DNA of 64,000 nucleotides from Deinococcus hopiensis KR-140. Lineage in GTDB: Bacteria > Deinococcota > Deinococci > Deinococcales > Deinococcaceae. The notes under the pieces are model-generated. The model searched no databases, was not told the origin of the DNA, and saw only the letters and a program-made list of their open reading frames with translations. Made by a program: the position numbers and the translations under genes. The stretch is taken from positions 1 to 64,000 of the forward strand of contig CALPYF020000002.1 of the NCBI GenBank assembly GCA_943327755.2, in the 5' to 3' direction. Shown here piece by piece: positions 47,408 through 57,565 of this stretch. The first letter of the stretch is position 1; every line of letters begins with the position of its first letter.

Positions 47408-48305
47408 ACGCGCGGGGGCCTGGGTTGCCGCGCAGGTACACGCTCTCGTAGACCCACACGTTCCGCTCCTGCAGGGCGGCGTACAGGTCGGCGCCCAGCC
47501 TCAGCTCCTCCGGCGGGAGGGGCAGGTGCTCCCGGTAGGCGCGCAGGAACGCTCCGCCCAGCGTCGGGTCGAGCCGCAGGCTGAGGTGGAGCGCCCGCAC
47601 GACCTCCCACGCGCGGGGCGCGAGGCGCGGCTGCTCCCAGTCGATCACCGACGCGGGCACGCCTCCCAGGAAGAAGACGTTCCCGTCGTGGAAGTCACCG
47701 TGCACGCAGCGCAGGGGCAGCGCGGGCAGGTCGTCCGGCAGTGGACTGACCCGCAGGTGCGCGAGGCGCTGCCGGGTGCGGTCCAGCGCCCAGCCGTCCG
47801 CAGCGTCCGGGTGGGGGAGAGCCAGGATCGCCGTCTCGATGACCCGCAGGCGCTCCAGCGTCGCCGCCACGCCTGCCGGGGGGGCCAGCGGCGGTACCTC
47901 GAACGGCACCGCGTCCGGCAGCCGCGTATGGAGCGCCGCCAGTAGCGCTCCCAGGCCCGCCGTGTGCTCCGGGGTCAACGCGGGACGCGGCACCGGGGCG
48001 CCGGGCGCCATCTCGAACAGCGCCGCCCAGCGGTGGCCCAGCCGGGCCAGCGTGCCGCCCTCGCGCGTGACGAGCAGGTCCGGCGTGGGCACCCCGCAGG
48101 TGCGGGCCAGCCGCACGGCGTGGTGTTCGACCTCCGCCCGCTCGCGGCGGGGATCACGGTACACTCGCAGGTGGAACGCCCCCGACGCCGCCTGCACGCG
48201 CCAGGCGGCGTTGATGCTCCCGCCGCCCAGCGGGGTCAGCGCTGCTACCGGCCCGACCGGCCAGACCGCCGCGACCTCCGCCGCGAGCGGGCCGGTGGGG
48301 GTCAC
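47346..48305 (-). CDS. Phosphotransferase, aminoglycoside/choline kinase-like (APH)
   Basis: A 319-residue protein kinase-fold phosphotransferase. LTPLGGGSINAAWRV is the nucleotide loop, FHLRVYR holds the ATP Lys/Arg strand, CVHGDFHDGNVFFLGG is the catalytic loop (HGDxHxxN) and VIDWEQPRLAPRAWEV carries the metal Asp. Substrate may be a sugar, amino sugar or small alcohol, including antibiotics. The GTG overlaps the stop of the P450 gene by four bases, so it is the last gene of the yggS-divIVA-P450 operon. Confidence 0.85.
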   Translation of the reverse strand: MTPTGPLAAEVAAVWPVGPVAALTPLGGGSINAAWRVQAASGAFHLRVYRDPRRERAEVEHHAVRLARTCGVPTPDLLVTREGGTLARLGHRWAALFEMAPGAPVPRPALTPEHTAGLGALLAALHTRLPDAVPFEVPPLAPPAGVAATLERLRVIETAILALPHPDAADGWALDRTRQRLAHLRVSPLPDDLPALPLRCVHGDFHDGNVFFLGGVPASVIDWEQPRLAPRAWEVVRALHLSLRLDPTLGGAFLRAYREHLPLPPEELRLGADLYAALQERNVWVYESVYLRGNPGPRAFIRPPPYVPFPQAWTASGLR

Positions 48306-49561
48306 CCGGCCTGCACGTCCAGCCGCGCCAGCCCCCGGATCACGAAGCCCCCGGTGTACTGCCCCGGCTCTCCCGGGTCCACGAGGTGCAGGTCCGGCAG
48401 GGCACGGCACAGCGCCCGCAGGCTCAGGGCCAGTTCCAGCCGGGCCAGCGGCGCGCCCAGGCAGTAGTGGATGCCCAGCCCGAACGTCAGGTGCGGGTTC
48501 GGGTCGCGGTCCAGCCGCAGCTCGTCCGGCGCGTTGAAGCGACCCGGGTCGCGGTTCCCGCTGGCGTACAGCAGGCTCACGCGGTCCCCGGGCTTCAGGT
48601 CCGCGCCGTGCAGCGTCAGGGGGTCCAGCACGATCCGCTCGAACATCGGCAGGGGCGTGTCGAAGCGCAGCAGTTCCTCGACCGCCCGGCGGAACACGCT
48701 CAGGCTGTCCGGCGCGTGCGCCTGCGCCACGAGTGCCTCCCAGTGCCGCCGGTCGCGTTGCAGGGCCAGCACGCCCGCCGTCAGGCCATTCACGCTCGCC
48801 TCGTGCCCGGCGTTCAGCAGCAGGATGCAGGTGTCGATCAGTTCCTGCTCGGTCAGGCGGTCCCCGCCTTCCTCGGCCTGCACGAGCGCCGTGATCAGGT
48901 CGTCCTGCGGCTGCGCGCGGCGCTGCGCGACCAGCTCCCGCAGCAGCGCGCTGAAGTCCAGCACCGCCTGCTCGGCCTCGTCCTGATCGGCGGGCGTGGG
49001 GGCCGGCTCGTACAGTTTCACGATCGACGCCGACCAGGGCCGCAGCCGCGCGCGGTGCTCGTGCGGCACACCCAGCAGCTCCGCGATGACCGTCACGGGC
49101 AGCGGCTCGGCGTACTCCTCGACCAGATCGAACGGCCCCTGGCGCCCCAGGTCACGCAGCTGCGCCTCCAGGATTACCTCAATCCGCTCCGACAGGGCCT
49201 CCACGCGGCGGGGTGTGAACGCCAGCCCCACCAGCGAACGCAGACGCGTGTGCTTGGGCGGCTCGCTGTCCAGCAGGTGATTGCTGTTGAACGCATCGAA
49301 GTTCGCCTGCCGGGGGTCCGGCAGCGGCCAGCCCAGTTCGTCGCGCGAGAAGCGGTGCAGGGCGCTGCGCCCGAAACGCCGGTCGCGCAGCACGGCACTG
49401 ATGTCCGCGTGCCGGGTCAGGACCACCCGGTTCATGCCCGGATCGAAGAACACCGGCGTCTCCTCCCGCAGCCGCGCCAGCAGCGGGTACGGGTCGCGCA
49501 CGAACGCCGGGTCCGCCACGGGCAGCGCGAAGGTGGGCAGGGCAGAGGTCAGGGCACTCAC
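48302..49561 (-). CDS. Cytochrome P450, soluble bacterial class
   Basis: A 419-residue P450 without membrane anchor. NHLLDSEPPKHTRLRSLV (C-helix heme-propionate Arg), ExxR in EELLRFDTP and the heme loop LTFGLGIHYCLGAPLARLE with Cys near 366 are typical of ferredoxin-dependent bacterial P450s. The I-helix reads LLNAGHEASVNGLT: AGHEA in place of AGxDT, losing the usual Thr, so oxygen activation may differ. The GTG start overlaps the divIVA stop (GTGA). Redox partners and substrate unknown; its place behind divIVA is unusual. Confidence 0.87.
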   Translation of the reverse strand: MSALTSALPTFALPVADPAFVRDPYPLLARLREETPVFFDPGMNRVVLTRHADISAVLRDRRFGRSALHRFSRDELGWPLPDPRQANFDAFNSNHLLDSEPPKHTRLRSLVGLAFTPRRVEALSERIEVILEAQLRDLGRQGPFDLVEEYAEPLPVTVIAELLGVPHEHRARLRPWSASIVKLYEPAPTPADQDEAEQAVLDFSALLRELVAQRRAQPQDDLITALVQAEEGGDRLTEQELIDTCILLLNAGHEASVNGLTAGVLALQRDRRHWEALVAQAHAPDSLSVFRRAVEELLRFDTPLPMFERIVLDPLTLHGADLKPGDRVSLLYASGNRDPGRFNAPDELRLDRDPNPHLTFGLGIHYCLGAPLARLELALSLRALCRALPDLHLVDPGEPGQYTGGFVIRGLARLDVQAG

Positions 49562-50406
49562 AGGAACTGCTGCGCTTCCATCCGCAGGGGCCGGTCATCG
49601 GACTCGGCTGGAACCGGACTGGGGATCACCAGGGCGTGACCGGCCAGCGGAATCCGGTCGGCGTGCGCCGGCCCGGACGACCCGGTATCCGGCAGCGCGG
49701 CTGGCCCGGCCGCGTCGTCTGCACCGGTATCCGGGCCGGGCTGTTCATGCACCGGGGTGAGAGTGAGGCGCGACAGGGGGAGACCTGGTTCATCGGGCAG
49801 GGCGTGGCGGCCCGCCAGATCCGAGAAGGACGCCACCAGCGCCCGGTACCCGCTGAGGAACTGCGCGTACTCCTGCCGCGCCCCGATCAGCCGGGCACTG
49901 AGCTCCGCGTGCCGCTCGCTGAAGGTGCGTTCCAGGTCCGCCAGCCGCTCGGCCTGCGCCCGCTCACGTTCCAGCGTCAGCGTGTGGTGATCGCGTTCCA
50001 GATCCGCGAAGCGGCCCCGGAACGCCGCTTCCAGTTCCGACAGGCGCGCCTGATGCCCGGATTCCAGCGCGGCGCGGCGCGACTCGACCTCGCGCAGCAG
50101 CCCGTCCCGCTCGGTGGTGGCCTGCGCGACCATCAGTTCCGACTCGCGCGCCGCGTTCTCCCGCAGCTCATGCGAGATGCGCTCGGCGGCGATCACTGCG
50201 CGGCGGATCTCGTCCTCGTTCTGACGCTGCGCCTCCAGCTCCTTTTCCAGCAGCGTCACGCGCTCCAGCGTCTGCTGATGCTGCTGAAGCTGCGTTTCCA
50301 GATCGTCGGCCAGATCGTTCAGGAAGGCGCGCACACCGGCGCGATCGTACCCGCCCAGACGGGTGGGGAATTCCTGGTGACGCACATCAAGGGGTGTGAA
50401 TTTCAC
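49558..50406 (-). CDS. divIVA: DivIVA-domain protein
   Basis: A 282-residue cell-division/polarity protein. FTPLDVRHQEFPTRLGGYDR, GVRAFLNDLADDLE is the DivIVA N-terminal domain (the 'LGGYDRAGVRAFL' turn binds membranes in the family). A long coiled coil follows (about 40-200), then a Pro/Ala/Asp-rich tail of about 70 residues. It should mark negatively curved membrane and recruit division or wall-synthesis proteins. The ATG overlaps the yggS stop (ATGA). yggS next to divIVA is common in Gram-positive bacteria and Deinococcus. Confidence 0.9.
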   Translation of the reverse strand: MKFTPLDVRHQEFPTRLGGYDRAGVRAFLNDLADDLETQLQQHQQTLERVTLLEKELEAQRQNEDEIRRAVIAAERISHELRENAARESELMVAQATTERDGLLREVESRRAALESGHQARLSELEAAFRGRFADLERDHHTLTLERERAQAERLADLERTFSERHAELSARLIGARQEYAQFLSGYRALVASFSDLAGRHALPDEPGLPLSRLTLTPVHEQPGPDTGADDAAGPAALPDTGSSGPAHADRIPLAGHALVIPSPVPAESDDRPLRMEAQQFL

Positions 50407-51053
50407 GTGAACAGACTCCTTCCCACCCGAACCAGGGTGGCTCCAGCCGCAACGGCGTGCGGGTAATCCCCGCTCATGCCCATGCTCAACTCTGACAGAC
50501 CCAGATCATGCGCGCGCCGCGCCACGTCCGTAAACAACCCCGACAGCCGGGTGTCCCGCTCGGCGGGCAGCAGGTCGTCCAGGTCGGGGGCCATGACCAT
50601 TAGTCCCCGCACCCGCAGTCCGGTCTGCTGCACCTCGCGCAGCACGCCGGGCAGTTCGTGCGCTTCCAGGCCGTGTTTCTGCGCCTCGCCGTTGTGGAGT
50701 TGCAGCAGCACGTCCGGCGCGCGGCCCCAGCCCTGCGCGGCCTGCGCGATCGCCTCGGCCTGCCACGCCGCCTCGATGGAATGCACCAGCGTCACGTGCC
50801 GCAGGTACTTGACCTTGTTGCGCTGGAGCGACCCGATAAAATGCCAGTCCAGGTCCGGACGCAGCGCCGACTTGTCCCGCAGTTCCTGCGCGCGGCCCTC
50901 ACCCAGCGGAAAGCTGCCGTGAGACAGGACGCAGCGCGCGATGGCGTCCAGATCCTGTCCCTTGGTGACGGCCACCAGCCGGGCGCTGCCTGCCGGGCGG
51001 CCTGCCGCCTCTTCCGCCCGGCGGATGCCCGCCAGGACCTCCGGGACACTCAT
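50403..51053 (-). CDS. YggS-family pyridoxal 5'-phosphate-binding protein
   Basis: A 216-residue PLP-homeostasis protein (PLPBP/YggS). PLP lysine K31 in LVAVTKGQ; LGEGRAQELRDK, WHFIGSLQRNKVKYL, VLLQLHNGEAQKHGL, GLRVRGLMVMAP and the phosphate-binding LSMGMSGDYPHAV, GATLVRVGRSLF are all conserved. It stores and distributes PLP; no enzymatic reaction is known. ATG 51053 gives the normal family start. No good ribosome site precedes it; instead a leaderless mini-ORF (51103-51050) ends on this ATG. First gene of a four-gene operon. Confidence 0.9.
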   Translation of the reverse strand: MSVPEVLAGIRRAEEAAGRPAGSARLVAVTKGQDLDAIARCVLSHGSFPLGEGRAQELRDKSALRPDLDWHFIGSLQRNKVKYLRHVTLVHSIEAAWQAEAIAQAAQGWGRAPDVLLQLHNGEAQKHGLEAHELPGVLREVQQTGLRVRGLMVMAPDLDDLLPAERDTRLSGLFTDVARRAHDLGLSELSMGMSGDYPHAVAAGATLVRVGRSLFT

Positions 51054-51103
51054 GGATGAACCCCGGCGCGTGCGCGCCTCACCCGCGTCTCTGTTGCGTT
51101 CAC
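51050..51103 (-). CDS. Leaderless 17-codon upstream mini-ORF of yggS
   Basis: GTG at 51103 opens a frame MNATETRVRRARAGVHP that stops with the TGA overlapping the yggS ATG (ATGA). The GTG is 6 bases after GAGAAT, which itself is 17 bases after TTGAGC, so the transcript should start at this GTG. It is out of frame with yggS. It probably lets a leaderless-initiated ribosome reach yggS by stop-start coupling. Confidence 0.4.
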   Translation of the reverse strand: MNATETRVRRARAGVHP

Positions 51104-51109
51104 CCACCC

Positions 51110-51138
51110 ATTCTCTCCCGCACGGCTCCCAGGCTCAA
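51110..51138 (-). promoter_or_regulatory. Promoter of the yggS-divIVA operon
   Basis: On the minus strand TTGAGC (51138-51133), 17-base spacer, GAGAAT (51115-51110). Confidence 0.5.
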
Positions 51139-51358
51139 GCGGACGCGCCGCGGGTCCTGCACCGGATTCTCATGAACGTCACCCGGCGCGCACGCCAGTG
51201 CAGGGAAGCGCGGCCCGCAGGCCGAAAGCCACCCGCACCCAATCTTCACCCTTCTCAGGCGCGACGCCGCAACTGTGAGCAACGATGCGCACCCCAGCCT
51301 GCAGCCAGAACCAGCGGTCAGCGGGCGATGTCCAGGGGTGTGCCACACTAGGAGAAGC

Positions 51359-53950
51359 ATGCGACACCCCCTGACGCTCGCCGTGACCGTCCTTCTTGCC
51401 GCGCCCGCCGTCGCCCAGACCGCAGGCACCGTGCAGGACGTGACCGTGGTCGGCACCAGCGACCTGCTGGCCAACTTTATCCGCGCCACCCTCAGCACAC
51501 AGACCGGCACGCCCCTGAGCAGCGTGAACCTCCGCCAGGTCGAGCAGGAGGTCGTGGCCACCGGATACTTCAAGAGCGCCGTGGCCGAACTGCGCACCGT
51601 GGGCGGCAAGGACACCCTGGTCATCACCGTCGTGCCCAACGCCACCATCAAGGACGTCACCATCACGGGCCTGACGTTCCTGCCCGCCGACGGCTTCAAG
51701 AAGAGCGTCGCTGACCTGCTCAACCTCGCGCCCGGCGCCACGCTGAACAACCAGCGCATCGAGGAAGCCAAGACCGCCCTGGCGCAGAACTTCCAGCAGG
51801 AAGGCTACCCCTTCGCGCCCAGCATCAGCGCCGACGTGAAAACCGAAACCGACGGCAGCGTCACCGTGAACTTCGTCGTCGACGAGACCGCGCCGGTCAC
51901 GCGCGTGGAAGTCGACGGCGTGACCCTGCTGCCCGCCACCCAGGTCACCACCATCTTCAAGCCGCTGTACGACGCCAAACGCTTCACCCCCGACGCGTAC
52001 TACGGCGCCGTGCAGCAGCTTCAGGAAGCCTACGACGCAGCCGGATACATCCAGGCGGGCGTGGACGTCCAGAGCAGCACCCTCCAGGGCGGCGTGCTGA
52101 AGATCAAGGTCATCGAGGGCCGCGTCACCACCGTGAACCTCGACGATCTGGGCAACCCTCAGGTCACCCTGCAGACCCAGACCGGTCAGCCGGTCAGCCT
52201 GACCAACCTCCAGGCGGACGTCCGCACCCTGTCAAACCAGACGGGAAAACCCGTGGGCTTCGCGATCCAGGCCGACCCGCAGAACCCCGCGCAGGTCACG
52301 GTGCTGTTCGGCTCCGCCGGCGTCGAGACCGGCCCGGTCAAGGCCGTCGCCATCCAGGGCAACACCCTGATCCCCACCGCCACCCTGCAGGCCGCGCTGA
52401 AGACCAGGGTCGGGGACGTGTACTCCCCGCAGCTGGCCCAGCAGGACTTCCTGGCCCTGCGCGACGCCTACCGCAAGCAGGGCTATGAGATTAGCACCCG
52501 CGACGCGATCAGCTTCAAGGACGGCACGCTCACCTTCGCCGTGCGCGAGGTGAAGGTCGCCGGATACGAACTGCAGTGGCAGGGCGCGCACAACACCAAG
52601 GACCGCGTGATCACCCGCGAACTGCCCGCCCCAGGTACGGCGTTCAACCGCAACGACCTGAACGCCGCGATCGGGCGCATCGCCCGCCTGGGCTTCGTGC
52701 GCGTCACCACCGAGAGTGTCCGTACCGACCCGCAGAACCCCGAGAGCATCACCTACGTGCTGGGCGTCGCCGAGACCAAGACCGGGATTCCCGTCGACCT
52801 GGGCCTGAGCTACGACCAGTTCAATGGTGGTTTCGGCGGCAATGCCGGGTACAGCAACAACAATGTCTTCGGACTGGGTCACAGCCTGACCGCCAGTCTG
52901 GGCGGCCAGCAGAACGAGGCCGGGCAGAACCTCGTCGGGAACGTCAGCTACACCATCCCCTGGCTGGATATCGACTTCCTGGATTTCCGCAAGACGCCCA
53001 CCAGCCTCAGCTTCGGGCTCGGCACCAACGTGTTCGGGAACAACGCCCTGTTCAGCAAGGACACCGACACACCTGCCAAGGCCGATACCGGCTGGGATTA
53101 CACCGTGCGTGACACCAGCTTCAGCGTCAGTGCCGGGCGCAGCATCGCCAAGAATCTCACGGCGAACGTGGGCGTGGGCGTCAGCTACAAGACCTACTAC
53201 CTTGAAGCCCTCCAGAGTGCCGACAAGAACACCGTCACGTACAAGGACGCTGCCGGGACCGACCAGACCCGCACCTTCAACGAGGCTGACGCCAAGGCCC
53301 TGCTGCCCGAAACCAACCTGACCACCCGCGTCTCCGGGGGCCTGAACTACGACAGCACCACCAACGGTGAGTTCCCCGACGGCGGCGTGCGCGCCAACTT
53401 CGGCGCCACGTACAGCTTCGGCCGTCAGGGCAACACGCCCCTGAGCTGGACGAACCTGAACGGCGGGGCTAGCACCTACTACGGCTTCGGCCGCACCATC
53501 GAGAAGGATCTGGGCCTCAGCAACAAGCAGCAGGTGGTCGCGGTGCGCGCCAACGCCGGCACCGTCCTGGGTGTCGACACCGCGCCAGCCGGCACCGGCT
53601 ACGCTGTCGGCGGCGGCAGCGTCGCCACGCCCTTCCAGGTGCGCGGCCTGAAAGACGGCGAACTGTTCGGGACGAACTACGCCACCGCCAGCGCCGAGTA
53701 CCGCTATGACTTCGGCCTGAAAGCCGGGATCGCGCAGGGTCTGTACGGCGTGCTGTTCGCCGACGTCGGGACCGCCTGGGGTGGCAGCGCCACGAACACC
53801 GACCCCAGCCTGAAGTACGGCTTCGGGGCCGGCGCGCAGCTGAACCTCGGGATCGGCGGGGCGCTGCTGCCCAGCCTCCGCTTTGATTACGGCTTCAGCC
53901 CCCAGACCGGCACCGGGAAGTTCTACTTCCGCATCGGGAACTTCTGGTAA
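51359..53950 (+). CDS. bamA: Outer membrane assembly factor BamA (Omp85 family)
   Basis: An 863-residue protein with a signal peptide (MRHPLTLAVTVLLAAPAVAQ) and several POTRA-like repeats (for example VQDVTVVGTSDLLANFIRAT, IKDVTITGLTFLPADGFKKS, VTRVEVDGVTLLPATQVTTI, VKAVAIQGNTLIPTATLQAA), then a 16-stranded-barrel-type C-terminus with many alternating aromatic strands (LGLSYDQFNGGFGGNAGYSN, AEYRYDFGLKAGIAQGLYG). The chain ends FYFRIGNFW, closing on an aromatic residue. It inserts beta-barrel proteins into the Deinococcus outer envelope layer. GGAGAAGC precedes the ATG. The barrel is long and followed by an 11-bp terminator-like stem. Confidence 0.88.
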   Translation: MRHPLTLAVTVLLAAPAVAQTAGTVQDVTVVGTSDLLANFIRATLSTQTGTPLSSVNLRQVEQEVVATGYFKSAVAELRTVGGKDTLVITVVPNATIKDVTITGLTFLPADGFKKSVADLLNLAPGATLNNQRIEEAKTALAQNFQQEGYPFAPSISADVKTETDGSVTVNFVVDETAPVTRVEVDGVTLLPATQVTTIFKPLYDAKRFTPDAYYGAVQQLQEAYDAAGYIQAGVDVQSSTLQGGVLKIKVIEGRVTTVNLDDLGNPQVTLQTQTGQPVSLTNLQADVRTLSNQTGKPVGFAIQADPQNPAQVTVLFGSAGVETGPVKAVAIQGNTLIPTATLQAALKTRVGDVYSPQLAQQDFLALRDAYRKQGYEISTRDAISFKDGTLTFAVREVKVAGYELQWQGAHNTKDRVITRELPAPGTAFNRNDLNAAIGRIARLGFVRVTTESVRTDPQNPESITYVLGVAETKTGIPVDLGLSYDQFNGGFGGNAGYSNNNVFGLGHSLTASLGGQQNEAGQNLVGNVSYTIPWLDIDFLDFRKTPTSLSFGLGTNVFGNNALFSKDTDTPAKADTGWDYTVRDTSFSVSAGRSIAKNLTANVGVGVSYKTYYLEALQSADKNTVTYKDAAGTDQTRTFNEADAKALLPETNLTTRVSGGLNYDSTTNGEFPDGGVRANFGATYSFGRQGNTPLSWTNLNGGASTYYGFGRTIEKDLGLSNKQQVVAVRANAGTVLGVDTAPAGTGYAVGGGSVATPFQVRGLKDGELFGTNYATASAEYRYDFGLKAGIAQGLYGVLFADVGTAWGGSATNTDPSLKYGFGAGAQLNLGIGGALLPSLRFDYGFSPQTGTGKFYFRIGNFW

Positions 53951-53965
53951 TCCCCTGATCTGCCC

Positions 53966-54009
53966 CGCGCGGGCCGTCCCCAGGTGCAGGGCTGGGGGCG
54001 GCCCGCGCG
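53966..54009 (+). terminator. Terminator-like stem after bamA
   Basis: Arms CGCGCGGGCCG (53966-53976) and CGGCCCGCGCG (53999-54009); no T-run, so efficiency is uncertain. Confidence 0.45.
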
Positions 54010-54010
54010 C

Positions 54011-54016
54011 TAGCAT
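54011..54016 (+). promoter_or_regulatory. -10 box of rqcH
   Basis: TAGCAT, six bases before the ATG of the mini-ORF at 54023, so the transcript should begin at that ATG. Confidence 0.45.
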
Positions 54017-54022
54017 GCCCGG

Positions 54023-54054
54023 ATGACTGCTCACCCCCACCCCGGAGGCCACCC

Positions 54055-54067
<13 letters not shown>
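54023..54067 (+). CDS. Leaderless 14-codon upstream mini-ORF of rqcH, His/Pro-rich
   Basis: ATG at 54023 encodes MTAHPHPGGHPWKA and stops with TGA at 54065-54067, overlapping the rqcH reading start region (GTG 54055, out of frame). Three His and three Pro codons in twelve positions are unusual. It ends 12 bases inside rqcH. Confidence 0.4.
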
Positions 54068-55617
<1,550 letters not shown>

Positions 55618-55670
55618 GCTCCGCGCCACGCGACCGTGTCCCGCCGCCCGGTGCGCGGCGCGGCGCGGCG

Positions 55671-55676
55671 TACAAT
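55671..55676 (+). promoter_or_regulatory. -10 box of panD
   Basis: TACAAT, eight bases before the GTG at 55685; leaderless arrangement. Confidence 0.5.
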
Positions 55677-55684
55677 GGCCGGTC

Positions 55685-56047
55685 GTGGAACGCATCATGT
55701 TCAGGGCCAAGATTCACCGCGCCACCGTCACCCAGGCCGACCTCGACTACGTCGGAAGCATCACCATCGACCAGGACCTGCTCGACGCGGCGGACATCCT
55801 CGTGAACGAACGGGTGGACATTTACAACATCACCAACGGCAACCGCCTGAGCACCTACGCCCTGAGCGGCCCGCGCGGCAGCGGCGTGATCGGCATCAAC
55901 GGCGCCGCCGCGCACCTCGTGAATCCCGGTGACCTCGTGATCATCGCCGCGTTCGGCAACTACAGCGAGGAGGAAGCCCGCACGCTCGAACCGAACGTCG
56001 TGCACGTGGACGCCCGCAACCGCCAGATCCAGCTGCAGCCCGCCTGA
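55685..56047 (+). CDS. panD: Aspartate 1-decarboxylase
   Basis: A 120-residue pyruvoyl enzyme that makes beta-alanine from aspartate for pantothenate. The self-cleavage site G24-S25 in YVGSITIDQDLLDAA is intact; with the GTG at 55685 it falls at the canonical residue 24/25, which supports this start. VNERVDIYNITNGNRLSTY and GVIGINGAAAHLVNPGD are fully conserved. An 11-bp terminator follows. Monocistronic between rqcH and the HD-GYP gene. Confidence 0.97.
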   Translation: MERIMFRAKIHRATVTQADLDYVGSITIDQDLLDAADILVNERVDIYNITNGNRLSTYALSGPRGSGVIGINGAAAHLVNPGDLVIIAAFGNYSEEEARTLEPNVVHVDARNRQIQLQPA

Positions 56048-56079
56048 GCGTCACTTCCGCTCGATCGAGCCCCCTGCGT

Positions 56080-56122
56080 CACGCCGGACCTGCACCCCGT
56101 CACAGGGGGGTCCGGCGTGTTT
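56080..56122 (+). terminator. Terminator after panD
   Basis: CACGCCGGACC (56080-56090) and GGTCCGGCGTG (56109-56119), then TTTC. Confidence 0.65.
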
Positions 56123-56145
56123 CACGTGGGTGCTATGCTGATCTG

Positions 56146-57501
56146 GTGCCCCGTTCAACCCCGTGGTCTTCGCTGATTCTGCTCGGCGCGGCCGCCCTGC
56201 TCGGCTACGCCGCATGGCAGCATCATACGGCCCTGATGATCGGCGCGACCCTCCTGATGGCTGCCGCAACCGTCGGCGCGACAGGTCTGACCCGCCTGGC
56301 GCCCCTCACGGCGTTCAGCGTGGCGTTCGTGGCGTCCCTGCTGCTGCCCGGCCCCCGACTGAATACCCTGGACCTGCTGGCGGCGCTGCTGGTGCTCGGT
56401 GGGCTGGGCGTGCGCATCCTGCGCGAGCAGGCCGCCGCGCGGCAGGCCGCATGGCAGCGCAACACCACGGCGGCCCTGCACGCCGGCAGCGAGCGACTGG
56501 CCGAGGCCCGCGACGCCGACGCCATCATCCGCGCCGGCATCGGCATCCTGGACAAGTTGCAGGTCGCGCCGAACCTCGCGTTCGTCGCCTACCGTCACGG
56601 CACGCCGCACATCCTGGCGGCCAAGGGTGCGTTCGAGCCGTTCTTGGAGCGGCCCGTCCATCCCAGCGACAACGACAGCCGCAGCGTGCAGGCCGACCAC
56701 TGGGTGGCCGAGGAGGCGCTGGCGCTGCTGAAAAAACCCCAGCGGCGCCGCTATCACGTGGCCCCGGTGTACGGGCGGGCCTCCAACCACCTGGGCGTGC
56801 TGATCCTGACCCGCAGCGAGCCCGAGGCCTTCGATGACGCGGAGAAGGCCGTGGTGGCGTCCTTCGCGCGGCTGCTGGGTGCCCAGCTGGGGCAGTGGCA
56901 GGCCATCCGTGACCTGCGGGACGCCAACGACCTGACCCTGCGCTCGCTGGGTGCCGCATTGGAACACCGCGACGACGATACCGGGGGGCACACCAACCGC
57001 GTCGTGACCCTGAGTGTCCGGCTGGCCCGGCGCCTGGGCTGGGACGAGGATCAGGTCAAGGCCCTGCGCTGGGGTGCGTACCTGCACGACCTGGGCAAGC
57101 TGGCCATCCCCGACGCGGTGCTGCACAAACGCGGCGCGCTGGACACCGACGAGCGGCGCGTGATCCAGACGCACACCACCATCGGGTACGACATGCTGCA
57201 GGACCTGCACTTCCTGCCCGCCGAGACCCTGGATCTCGTGCGGTACCACCACGAACGCTGGGACGGCACCGGGTACCCCAGCGGCCTGCGCGGGCAGAAT
57301 ATCCCCGACACGGCGCGGCTGTTCACGATCGTGGACGTGTTCGACGCCCTGACGAACGCCCGCCCCTACAAGCCCGCCTGGACCCGCGACCGCGCTGTCA
57401 GCGAGATCCGCATGCAGGCCGGGCGGCAGTTCGATCCGCAGTACGTGGACGCCTTCCTGCGCATGATGGCCGAGCATGATGAGGCGCACCTCGTGGTGTG
57501 A
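56146..57501 (+). CDS. HD-GYP domain protein, probable c-di-GMP phosphodiesterase, with GAF-like domain
   Basis: A 451-residue protein. Residues 1-95 hold three hydrophobic segments; 100-265 form a GAF-like sensor (LGVLILTRSEPEAFDDAEKA); the C-terminus has the HD-GYP domain: LEHRDDDTGGHTNRVVTLSV, HD in YLHDLGKLAIPD (about 314), then HHERWDGTGYPSGLRG (GYP at 376-378) and FTIVDVFDALTNARPY. It should hydrolyse cyclic di-GMP, opposite to the GGDEF protein at 6954. The GTG follows TATGCT by 6 bases. Convergent with the sugar kinase gene. Confidence 0.88.
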   Translation: MPRSTPWSSLILLGAAALLGYAAWQHHTALMIGATLLMAAATVGATGLTRLAPLTAFSVAFVASLLLPGPRLNTLDLLAALLVLGGLGVRILREQAAARQAAWQRNTTAALHAGSERLAEARDADAIIRAGIGILDKLQVAPNLAFVAYRHGTPHILAAKGAFEPFLERPVHPSDNDSRSVQADHWVAEEALALLKKPQRRRYHVAPVYGRASNHLGVLILTRSEPEAFDDAEKAVVASFARLLGAQLGQWQAIRDLRDANDLTLRSLGAALEHRDDDTGGHTNRVVTLSVRLARRLGWDEDQVKALRWGAYLHDLGKLAIPDAVLHKRGALDTDERRVIQTHTTIGYDMLQDLHFLPAETLDLVRYHHERWDGTGYPSGLRGQNIPDTARLFTIVDVFDALTNARPYKPAWTRDRAVSEIRMQAGRQFDPQYVDAFLRMMAEHDEAHLVV

Positions 57502-57520
57502 TCCGGGATTCACGACGACA

Positions 57521-57552
57521 GGAGGGGCCGCGTGCTGAACAGCGTCCCCTCC
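57521..57552. terminator. Bidirectional terminator between HD-GYP and sugar kinase genes
   Basis: GGAGGGG (57521-57527) and CCCCTCC (57546-57552) between convergent stops. Confidence 0.5.
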
Positions 57553-57565
57553 CTCATGTCCGGGC

